64,000 nt of DNA, taken from positions 6,052,920 to 6,116,919 of the forward strand of contig NZ_LR593887.1 in the NCBI RefSeq assembly GCF_901538355.1, in the 5' to 3' direction. The notes beneath the pieces were generated by a model that worked only from the letters and a program-made list of their open reading frames with translations, was not told where the DNA came from and made no database searches. Position numbers and translations under genes: made by a program. The stretch comes from Tuwongella immobilis (GTDB lineage: Bacteria > Planctomycetota > Planctomycetia > Gemmatales > Gemmataceae). Position 1 is the first letter of the stretch; each line of letters begins with the position of its first letter. Below, one piece after another: positions 19,165-26,576 of this stretch.

Positions 19165-21693
19165 ATGCATCTCCCCTCGCAAAAATCGCGCCACCGACTT
19201 GGCTGGTGGATGGGTCCCGGGTTGCTGCTGCTGGCATTGGGGACTGGTCGGCTGGATGCCGCCGACCCCGCACCGTTCCAGGTGCCCGCCGACGTGCTGG
19301 CCGTGCTTGATGCCCACTGCGTGGATTGCCACGGCGAAGGCGGCAAAGGCCATGTCGATGTCACCCATCTGCACCAACTCGATCGCAACGAACGGCTGGA
19401 GACGCTGAATAAAATTCAGGACCAACTGTTCTACAAAATGATGCCGCCGCCGACGGTCGAATCGCCGAATGCGAACGAATTGCGGACACTGGCCACCTGG
19501 GTCCGCGGCGAATTGCGCGCCAATCAGGCGTCGAAATTGGATGAGCGGCTGCCGTTGCCCGCAGCAGGAAACTACATCGATCACGCGGCCCTGTTCGATG
19601 GTCGCAACACGGAGAAGCCGTTTACCCCGTCGCGCCGTTGGCTGGTCAGCCCGCAGATTTTTCGGGAACGGGTGCTCGATTCGCTGGGACTTGATGGGCC
19701 GGCCCGTCAGCAGCAGTTGTACGGCATCACCAATCCGTTCACGCTGCCGGAACGCTCCGGGATTCGGGATTACGATTTGACCACACTCGACGGCACGCAC
19801 TTCATCACGATGAAGACCAACGCCGCGTGGCTGGCCGACAAGATCATCGGCAGTCTGCGAATCAAGCGGGGCGAATCCAAGGAAGCGGTGTTCCCCAATC
19901 CCAAAGATCGCTGGGTTCCGCCGACGACCTCCGGGAAATCCAAGCAACCGCTGATGGCGGAATTCGAGGCGATTCTGGCCAAGTCCGGCACACCAACCGA
20001 TGCCGAAATGGTGGCCGCGATTCAATTGCAGTTTGGCCGCGTCCTCGCCCGACCCGCCACGGATGCGGAACTCCACCGATATCGCCAGTTGATGCGTGCC
20101 GCCATCGAACTCGGTGGCAACATCGAAGGCTTGCGGAAGATGCTGGAAGCGGTCTGGCTCGAATCTGAATTCGTCTATCGATTGGAATGGGGTGCCGGCG
20201 AACCCGATTCCTTCGGGCGGAAAGTGCTCTCCCCCCGCGAGGCGAGCTACGCGATTGCGCTGGCGCTGGGCGATCGTGGGCCAGATGCCACGCTCACGAA
20301 GGCCGCTCAAGAAGGGCGACTGCTCAACAAGGCCGATTACGAGCGCGAAGTGAAGCGGTTATTGGCCGATCCGACGTCATTTCGCGGGCCGGTCGATCCG
20401 TTTTTGGCACGGGAGCATCGGGAATTTTACGTTTCGACGCCGCATCCGAAAATTGTCCGCTTTTTCCGCGAATTCTTCGGGTACCCGATGGCACTTCGCG
20501 TGTTCAAGGATATTGAGCGCAGTGACGGCCTGTATCGGGTGCCGGATCGCGGTACCGGGGGCACGCCGGGATTCCTGATTGTGGAGGCCGATCGCGTGGT
20601 AGCCCGTGCGGTGGAACAAGACCGCCGCGTGTTTGAAACCTTGCTCACCACCGATGAATACTTCGTCTACCACAATGTGGAGAACGCCCAAGGTGCGAAA
20701 TTGATCGACGGTTGGCGAACCGTTTATGAGACACTGAAGAATACCAACTGGCGGACGAATCCGGATCAGGTGGCCAAGGATCACGCGGAATTGCTCAAAC
20801 AATACACGCCGATCACTGGCCCGAGTAAGAAAGGTCGCGGTGTCCACGATACCGATTTGAAGCGATTGATGACCTTATTCGAGGATACCTTCGGTCGCGG
20901 CGGTCGGCCGTTTACGACGCTGCCGTGGGCACACGGGAACCGCATGTGGCACTCGCCGTTTTACAATCTGCCGCGAACGCCCACCGAAGCGCGATACGGC
21001 AAAGATCCGGTGTTTGATTACGAGCCAGTGCAGCCGTTTTCGATTCCCAATCGCAAGGGGATTCTCACGCATCCGGCGTGGCTGATTGCTCATTCGCAGA
21101 ATTCGGCCACCGATCCGGTGCGACGGGGGCGATGGATTCGTGAAAAATTGCTGGCCGGTGTGGTGCCCGAGGTGCCAATCACCGTCGATGCCCAAATTCC
21201 CGAGCATCCCGAGAAGACGCTCCGCGAACGGCTCGATTTGGTGACGAACAAGCAAGGCTGCATCAAGTGCCACCAGCATATGAATCCGCTGGGGCTGGCC
21301 TTCGAGATGTACGACGATTTCGGGCGGTTTCGCAAGGCGGAATCGCTGGAGTATCCGCAGAATCTGGTGTCGCAATCGAAGGGGCCGAACGAGTCGAATG
21401 TCTACAAGACCAAGCCGGTGAACACCACCGGTCGGCTCGACGGTACCGGAGATGCCGCGCTGGATGGCGAGGTCCGCGATGCGTTGGACCTGATCGATCG
21501 ATTGGCCAAATCCGAGCGGGTTCGCCAGTCGATGATTCGCCATGCGTTCCGGTTTTACCTGGGCCGCAATGAAATGCTGAGCGATTCGCAAACGCTGATC
21601 GATGCGGATCGTGCCTATGTGACGAGCGGTGGCAGCTTCAAGGCGGTCATTGTGTCGTTGTTGACTTCGGATTCGTTCCGGTATCGCAAATAA
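19165..21693 (+). CDS. Planctomycete cytochrome-like protein (PSCyt1/DUF1587-1592-1588-1585 type)
   Basis: 842 aa. Signal peptide starting MHLPSQKSRHRLGWWMGPGL, followed by a c-type haem site CVDCH within LAVLDAHCVDCHGEGGKGHV. The central part has DUF1592 features (LGRVLARPATDAELHRYRQL-like). DUF1588 contains CIKCHQHMNPLGLAFEMYDD with a second CxxCH. DUF1585 lies at the C terminus (RHAFRFYLGRNEMLSDSQTL, ending DSFRYRK). It is exported and haem-binding by motif; its physiological substrate is unknown. It lies 15 bp upstream of a DUF1552 gene, the usual partner, so the two form an operon. ATG 19165 gives the best signal peptide. Confidence 0.9.
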   Translation: MHLPSQKSRHRLGWWMGPGLLLLALGTGRLDAADPAPFQVPADVLAVLDAHCVDCHGEGGKGHVDVTHLHQLDRNERLETLNKIQDQLFYKMMPPPTVESPNANELRTLATWVRGELRANQASKLDERLPLPAAGNYIDHAALFDGRNTEKPFTPSRRWLVSPQIFRERVLDSLGLDGPARQQQLYGITNPFTLPERSGIRDYDLTTLDGTHFITMKTNAAWLADKIIGSLRIKRGESKEAVFPNPKDRWVPPTTSGKSKQPLMAEFEAILAKSGTPTDAEMVAAIQLQFGRVLARPATDAELHRYRQLMRAAIELGGNIEGLRKMLEAVWLESEFVYRLEWGAGEPDSFGRKVLSPREASYAIALALGDRGPDATLTKAAQEGRLLNKADYEREVKRLLADPTSFRGPVDPFLAREHREFYVSTPHPKIVRFFREFFGYPMALRVFKDIERSDGLYRVPDRGTGGTPGFLIVEADRVVARAVEQDRRVFETLLTTDEYFVYHNVENAQGAKLIDGWRTVYETLKNTNWRTNPDQVAKDHAELLKQYTPITGPSKKGRGVHDTDLKRLMTLFEDTFGRGGRPFTTLPWAHGNRMWHSPFYNLPRTPTEARYGKDPVFDYEPVQPFSIPNRKGILTHPAWLIAHSQNSATDPVRRGRWIREKLLAGVVPEVPITVDAQIPEHPEKTLRERLDLVTNKQGCIKCHQHMNPLGLAFEMYDDFGRFRKAESLEYPQNLVSQSKGPNESNVYKTKPVNTTGRLDGTGDAALDGEVRDALDLIDRLAKSERVRQSMIRHAFRFYLGRNEMLSDSQTLIDADRAYVTSGGSFKAVIVSLLTSDSFRYRK

Positions 21694-21708
21694 TTCAGGA
21701 GCCAGGCC

Positions 21709-23115
21709 ATGTTGGATCGACGTGATTTCCTGCGTGCCACCGCCGCAACGGGTGGCACCATGCTGGCTCCGTGGCTGCAAACCCTCATGGGTGCCCCGAC
21801 TGCTGGCAAGCCCCCCATGCGCTTCATCTTCATGCACAAGGGCAACGGCCTGTTTCCGCGGGTGATGGTGCCCCCATCGCTGAGCAAGTCGGATTCCGAG
21901 AAGGAAAATCGCAAGGAAGCCTTCAGCGTCGATTTGGCCAAGCATGAGCTGCCGACGTGGATGGCGCCGGTGGCCGATCACAAGAATCATCTCACGATTT
22001 TGCAGGGGCTTTCCGGCAAAATGTGTACGACGGGCCACCACACCTGGCAATCGTCGTTGGGCGTGTACAAGGCGAACGAGGCGATCTCCTCCATCAAATG
22101 GGCGACCGTCGATTTCGAATTGGCCCGTATGTTCCCCTCACCGTTGGAACATATCGAGCTGGCGTGCTTCCCCAACGATGGCGGCAACGCTCGGGGCAAC
22201 ATCAACGGCATCGAAACCGGCTTTTCCGCACGCGGTCCCCAGCAGCCCAATATGGCCTTTGGCTCGCCAAAAGTCGCACTCCGCGAATTGTTCAAACTGG
22301 TATCCAACGACAAGAAAGACCAGATCCAGTACGAACTCGAGCGGAAGTTGCTCGAATTCACCGCCGGCAATCACTCCGGATTGGCCACGGATTTGTCCGG
22401 GAAAGAACGCGCCAAGGTCGCCAATTACGCCGATTCCGTCGAGGCGGTCCGCACCCGCAACGGTCGGCTGGAGCAGATGACCGACATCATCCGCAAGCAC
22501 CTGCCCAAGTTGGATGCCAAGTATCTTTCGGATGATATTTCGACCATCGATCGCCAATGGGGGCACGTCGAAATTCTCTTGGCGACGCTGATTTCCGGCA
22601 TGACCAACGTCGTCACGTTCACCGTCGATGAACTCGGCACGCACTACACCGGCTTGAAGGGATTGGAACGCGAGCCGGTCAATCTGCACGATGTTGGCCA
22701 CGGCAAAGGCTTTGGCAAACTCAACGCCGAAGAGATTCGCTTCGCGGTTCGCTCGCAGCATATGTCGCTGGTGAATACCATCATTCAGCGGCTCAAGGCA
22801 GTGCCCGAAGCGGACGGCAACATGTTTGATAATACGACGATTCTTTACTTCCCCGACAACGGCGAAACGCACCACAGCAACGGTGTCGAATGGCCGTTCC
22901 TGGTGTTTTCGGGCCGCAATTCGAAGTTGGACATCGCTGGTCGGTACATTCGGCTGCCCGCGCATGGCCAACCGGGGCACAAAACGCTGGGCAACTGGTA
23001 CACGACGATTCTGAACGCCTACGGCAACCCGATCCCGCACTTCGGCGATCTCGATCTTGCCTTAGAGCGTCTGAAGATCAACCAAAAGGGTGCCATTCGC
23101 CCGTTGATGGGCTAA
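21709..23115 (+). CDS. DUF1552 Tat-exported protein
   Basis: 468 aa. The N terminus is a twin-arginine signal (MLDRRDFLRATAATGGTMLA). The body shows DUF1552 features: PPMRFIFMHKGNGLFPRVMV, HTWQSSLGVYKANEAISSIK, and DNTTILYFPDNGETHHSNGV, with a resemblance to the sulfatase/DUF1501 alkaline-phosphatase fold. The role is unknown, but it nearly always sits beside a DUF1592-type cytochrome, as here (15-bp gap, GGAG before the ATG). Both are probably exported and act together. Confidence 0.9.
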   Translation: MLDRRDFLRATAATGGTMLAPWLQTLMGAPTAGKPPMRFIFMHKGNGLFPRVMVPPSLSKSDSEKENRKEAFSVDLAKHELPTWMAPVADHKNHLTILQGLSGKMCTTGHHTWQSSLGVYKANEAISSIKWATVDFELARMFPSPLEHIELACFPNDGGNARGNINGIETGFSARGPQQPNMAFGSPKVALRELFKLVSNDKKDQIQYELERKLLEFTAGNHSGLATDLSGKERAKVANYADSVEAVRTRNGRLEQMTDIIRKHLPKLDAKYLSDDISTIDRQWGHVEILLATLISGMTNVVTFTVDELGTHYTGLKGLEREPVNLHDVGHGKGFGKLNAEEIRFAVRSQHMSLVNTIIQRLKAVPEADGNMFDNTTILYFPDNGETHHSNGVEWPFLVFSGRNSKLDIAGRYIRLPAHGQPGHKTLGNWYTTILNAYGNPIPHFGDLDLALERLKINQKGAIRPLMG

Positions 23116-23155
23116 CCCGCCCCGGATTGCGCAGCCAATTCGCCGATTTCCCACC

Positions 23156-23181
23156 CGAGGAAGCCCACTGCGGCTTCCTCG
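23156..23181 (+). terminator. Rho-independent-type terminator after the DUF1592-DUF1552 operon
   Basis: A 10-bp perfect stem CGAGGAAGCC / GGCTTCCTCG with a 6-nt loop, followed by ACGTGTTTTGG. It lies 40 bp after the stop codon and is the strongest hairpin in the neighbourhood. Confidence 0.7.
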
Positions 23182-23362
23182 ACGTGTTTTGGCATCGACA
23201 CCCGTGATCGGAATCGAAGTTTATTCCCGGCAAGGAATTATGCACGCACTTGGGCGAGTTTCGCGGCAAGGAATGGAATGGCGTCGCGGGAGAGTTCCCG
23301 AAGGTGGCTTGATCGACAGAAATCGCAGTCACGATTCTCCCAACGTGGGAGCAATCTCAAAA

Positions 23363-23410
23363 TCCTCCCGGCGGGAGTCGAACCCACGACGATCGGTTTA
23401 TAAGACCGAT
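23363..23410 (-). tRNA. 3' half of a tRNA gene (anticodon UAU, Ile-like), partial
   Basis: On the minus strand: an anticodon arm TCGGT-CTTATAA-ACCGA, a short variable region, a T arm GTGGG-TTCGACT-CCCGC and an acceptor 3' strand CGGGAGG plus A. The D arm and the acceptor 5' strand (expected CCTCCCG) are missing; the sequence upstream of 23410 is unrelated. Integrases often recombine at a tRNA 3' half, leaving such a partial duplicate at one end of the element. Read as an attachment-site remnant rather than a functional tRNA. The loop gives anticodon UAU. Confidence 0.7.
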
Positions 23411-23678
23411 ACTGAGGTTTTTAGGTGTTCGCCTTAAATCTTTATCAGATCTTGCTTTACGACTGCAGATGAAACGCTACTTGTCCCACTTCTAGTGCCT
23501 ATTTTACGCACTTTTCTGCCGTTTTTCCATAGATTCTCTGCCACTTTTCTGCCACCACATCGGTCAGGCGCATTCTTTGCATTGCCCCATTCTCTCGCTC
23601 TCGGTCGTCGTGAGAGGGGAAAATGTCGCACGCCCGCGAAATGCGGCTTGCCCACCGCAGGTAGACGGCTGGGAGAGC

Positions 23679-24005
23679 ATGCTGAAGCGGGAGGGTGACG
23701 ACCTCGAAACCCATTACCGCCACATCCTCGAAGAATTCGGCAACCAGCAAGGGATGCTCGGCGAAATATTCAAAAAGACTTGGTCTGTAATCCAAAACTC
23801 CGCCATGCTGCGGCGGCTGATCATGGACTGAATTGATTTGGAGAAATGACTGTCGATGCAAGCTGGCGTGAAGTGGACATCTGCGAGGGACTGTTTGCCA
23901 AGATCGCTGCCGAGAGTCCGGAAGGGGCGGACATATACTTCACGCCCCGCGAACTCATCAAAGCCGTCGTGGACTGCGTCCAGTCGACCGTGGAAGACAC
24001 CGATG
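23679..24005 (+). pseudogene. hsdM: Relic of a type I restriction-modification methyltransferase (hsdM)
   Basis: Two pieces in different frames. The first (DDLETHYRHILEEFGNQQGM, GEIFKKTWSVIQNSAMLRRL) ends in a TGA at 23829-23831. The second (GLFAKIAAESPEGADIYFTP, RELIKAVVDCVQ) continues in another frame. Together they correspond to the N-terminal to early catalytic part of HsdM, just before its SAM-binding motif. That motif and everything after it are missing, and the frame runs on into unrelated sequence. No hsdS or hsdR is present. A degraded restriction system next to a tRNA fragment fits a decayed island. Confidence 0.8.
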
Positions 24006-24247
24006 TGACAAGGAAGTCTGAACCCAAGCGGTTTTCATCTTGGAGACAATCGACCGTCTTGAAAGCGTTTCAGTCAACTGTCCCGGTGCCCTGCGATTAC
24101 CTGGTCCTTTGCAAGACAGCCGCAACGATTCAGATAAACCTTGATTCGCAATCAATCTCACTCGAACGATTGGGAGCGTCTGGTCGCTGGAGTTACCCGG
24201 ACATGAATTTGACGATCAGCCGCTCGGAATGAGTTCAGTCGATTAAC
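24006..24247. other. Unassigned sequence after the hsdM relic
   Basis: The open frame carrying the hsdM piece continues to 24232 without recognisable homology (the segment around STVPVPCDYLVLCKTAATIQ). It could be debris of a second gene. No functional element seen. Confidence 0.35.
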
Positions 24248-24499
24248 TCAAACGATTCGCAGGTGGTTGAGTCGACTGGATTTTTTGGGGCGGGGGTTCG
24301 GGGCGGGATTGGTGGATGTTTCGAGGGCGGGGCGGACGTGGCGGGATTCGAGCCAGGTGTGGAGTTCGGGTTCCTGGAAGAGGATTTTTCCGCGGCCGGT
24401 TCCGAGGCGAATGTGGGGGATCTGCTTCGCAGCGACCAGGCGGTAGAGCGTCGCGGGAGAGAGATTCAGCAGCTTGGCGGCGGTTCGGATGGTCAGCAA
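24248..24499 (-). CDS. Excisionase-like MerR/HTH_17 DNA-binding protein
   Basis: 83 aa from a TTG at 24499. That start is chosen because AAGGAGAGG precedes it at ideal spacing; an ATG at 24595 would add a Pro-rich, poorly folded extension. The core (TIRTAAKLLNLSPATLYRLV, then IPHIRLGTGRGKILFQEPEL) is the winged helix-turn-helix of excisionase-family proteins (Xis, AlpA, HTH_17). The tail is Pro/Arg/Lys rich. It could direct excision of the surrounding element or act as a regulator. No integrase is visible in the window. Confidence 0.75.
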   Translation of the reverse strand: MLTIRTAAKLLNLSPATLYRLVAAKQIPHIRLGTGRGKILFQEPELHTWLESRHVRPALETSTNPAPNPRPKKSSRLNHLRIV

Positions 24500-24791
24500 G
24501 ATGCCTCTCCTTTTGCGGGGAGTTTCGATCAGAATCGGCGGCGGTCGTGTGATTCCACAGCAAGGATTGCGGAATCCTGATTCAAATTGAGACACCTAAC
24601 AAGACGGTCATCTCGCCCGAAATGGATGCGAAATTCCCTGTTTTTCCAGGGATTTTGGGGCGTCGCATCGATCGAGCGGCACTGACGCTGGGGCGCGATC
24701 GACGGGGACTGCGTGCAATCAGTCGTTCCCATTTGCGGTGGGGTGGTGTAGTCTTCGTGGACAATTTCAGCCAGCGAATGGATGTCCGCGA
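24500..24791. other. Divergent promoter region
   Basis: Between the excisionase-like gene (minus) and the TPR gene (plus). No gene is supported and no clear operator is seen. Confidence 0.4.
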
Positions 24792-26480
24792 ATGATGGAG
24801 GAACGACGCAAGTTTAAGCCAAAAACCAATCATCGTCGGCGAGATTCGCAGCGAAATCGGGAGCAGGTTGTTGATCAATTGCGGGACATTTTGACTCGCA
24901 AACCGGATTGTGTTGCCACGCATGGGCGGCTTTGTCAGGCGTTGCTTGCACTGGGTCGGCACGATGAAGCGCTGGCGGCGGCGGATGAGCATATCCGGCT
25001 TGCGCCCAAGAATGCGGTTGGATTCGGGCATCGGGCGAAGGTATTGCTCGCTTGCAATCGGCTGGAGGAGGCGCTGGCGGCGGCGGATGAGCATATCCGG
25101 CTTGCGCCCAAGAATGCGGTTGGATTCGGGCATCGCTCGCGGATTTTGGCGGCAATGGGCCGGTTTTCCGAATCGCTGGCGGCGGCGGATCGGGTCGTTG
25201 AATTGGATGCTCGCAATCCGATTGGGCATGGTCTGCGGGTCGCTCCGTTGCTGGCGTTGGATCGAGCGGATGAGGCGTTGAACGCGGCCGACACCTATCT
25301 GCAGCTTGCTCCGCAAGTCCCGGTTGGATATGGACATCGGGCACAAGCACTTCTCGCGTTGAGGCGGCCAGCGGATGCACTTGATGCGGCGGAAATGCAC
25401 ATCCGACTGGCTCCCCAAAATCCGATCGGGCATGGATATCGCTTCCGGGCGCTGTTCGATTTGGGCCGATTTGCGGATGCGCTTGATGCGGCGGATTCAC
25501 ACATTCGGCTGGATCCGCGTCATCCGGCGGGATATGGGCATCGGTCGCGGGCATTGTTGGCGTTGAATCGGCCCGCAGAAGCCTTGGAATCGGCGGAAAT
25601 GCATCTCCAACTCGCGCCGACCAATCCGGTCGGCTATGGGCATTTCTCGCAGGCCAACTTAGCATTGGGGCATGCGGCGGAGGCACTGGCGGCGGCAAAG
25701 CAGGTCATCTCGCTGACGCCGCAGAATCCGATCGGCTATGGGCTGCAAGTCGCGCCGCTGTTGGCACTGAATCGGCCAGCGGACGCCCTCGAGGCGGCGG
25801 ATGTGTATCTGCGGCTTGCGCCCGAAAGTCCGATTGGATATGGACATCGGGCACAAGCGTTGCTGGCGTTGAATCGTGGTGCGGAAGCTCTTTCGGCAGC
25901 GGATGAGCAGATTCGGCGAGCCCCCGAGAATCCGATGAGCCACGGCCATCGGGCCCATGCGCTGCTGCAATTGGGGCGATTCGACGAGATGGATTCCGCG
26001 CTCGCGGCGATGCATCAGCATGCTACAGGCGAAGCCACAACCGCTGCTGCGGGATTCCTGCAAGCGATGGCGTCTCTGCGTCGTGGCGACTTCAATTTCG
26101 CGCATCGGCACGTGCGGCATTTGCTGGAAAACGCCTTCGATATTCGCCTCTTGCGTCTGTTGCGAACCATGGCCGATGGGGGAATTGTGTCGGTCGATGA
26201 GTATCAGAAATGGCTCGAAATGGCCACAATTCGCGGCGAAATCACCGCCCAGCAGCGATCCCGGCTCGCACTTGCGATGCACGAGCAATCTTCTCAACCG
26301 GAGCGGCTGTTGGACCACGCGATGCTTGATGAGCTGACTCGCGAGACTCTCGCCGAGAGCGCATCCCCGATTCCTCTCAGCCAATCGGCAATTTACGATT
26401 CGCCGCATTCACTGCGACCAATCGACCGCCTCGCCCGCGACGTCGTCCTGACGCCGAAAGCCATCCGCACGGAATCGTGA
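24792..26480 (+). CDS. Tandem TPR-repeat protein
   Basis: 562 aa from the first of two adjacent ATGs (24792 or 24795). A basic N terminus (MMEERRKFKPKTNHRRRDSQ) with no signal peptide is followed by about eleven regular 34-residue TPR units. They have a strong internal consensus of the type ALAAADEHIRLAPKNAVGFG / HRAKVLLACNRLEE. The C-terminal ~170 residues are non-repeat helical. It is predicted to be a cytoplasmic protein-protein interaction scaffold with unknown partner. Two adjacent units are identical in DNA over 65 bp, implying recent duplication. Confidence 0.85.
   Translation: MMEERRKFKPKTNHRRRDSQRNREQVVDQLRDILTRKPDCVATHGRLCQALLALGRHDEALAAADEHIRLAPKNAVGFGHRAKVLLACNRLEEALAAADEHIRLAPKNAVGFGHRSRILAAMGRFSESLAAADRVVELDARNPIGHGLRVAPLLALDRADEALNAADTYLQLAPQVPVGYGHRAQALLALRRPADALDAAEMHIRLAPQNPIGHGYRFRALFDLGRFADALDAADSHIRLDPRHPAGYGHRSRALLALNRPAEALESAEMHLQLAPTNPVGYGHFSQANLALGHAAEALAAAKQVISLTPQNPIGYGLQVAPLLALNRPADALEAADVYLRLAPESPIGYGHRAQALLALNRGAEALSAADEQIRRAPENPMSHGHRAHALLQLGRFDEMDSALAAMHQHATGEATTAAAGFLQAMASLRRGDFNFAHRHVRHLLENAFDIRLLRLLRTMADGGIVSVDEYQKWLEMATIRGEITAQQRSRLALAMHEQSSQPERLLDHAMLDELTRETLAESASPIPLSQSAIYDSPHSLRPIDRLARDVVLTPKAIRTES
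24969..25135. repeat. Exact 65-bp repeat within the TPR gene
   Basis: 24969-25033 and 25071-25135 are identical (GCGCTGGCGG ... GGCATCG), offset by 102 bp, exactly one 34-codon TPR unit. It marks the most recently duplicated repeat. Confidence 0.9.
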
Positions 26481-26521
26481 CGGAATCGCAGGAATTTCCG
26501 GAAAATTCGCGAGTCGGCCAG

Positions 26522-26552
26522 AAAAAAAGGGGAGGCGAAGTGCCTCCCCTTT
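26522..26552 (-). terminator. Rho-independent terminator of the RTX gene
   Basis: On the minus strand, an 11-bp stem (AAAGGGGAGGC / GCCTCCCCTTT) with a 5-nt loop, followed by a run of T residues. It lies about 25 bp after the RTX stop and is the clearest intrinsic terminator in the window. Confidence 0.85.
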
Positions 26553-26576
26553 CTCGCGAGTCGTCGTGGTTTGCGA

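Noticed and set aside
23363-23410. A functional tRNA gene
   Set aside because: The D arm and 5' acceptor strand are missing; the upstream sequence cannot pair with CGGGAGG.
23434-23655. Minus-strand 73-codon frame
   Set aside because: Lies over the start of the hsdM relic with no motif or ribosome site.
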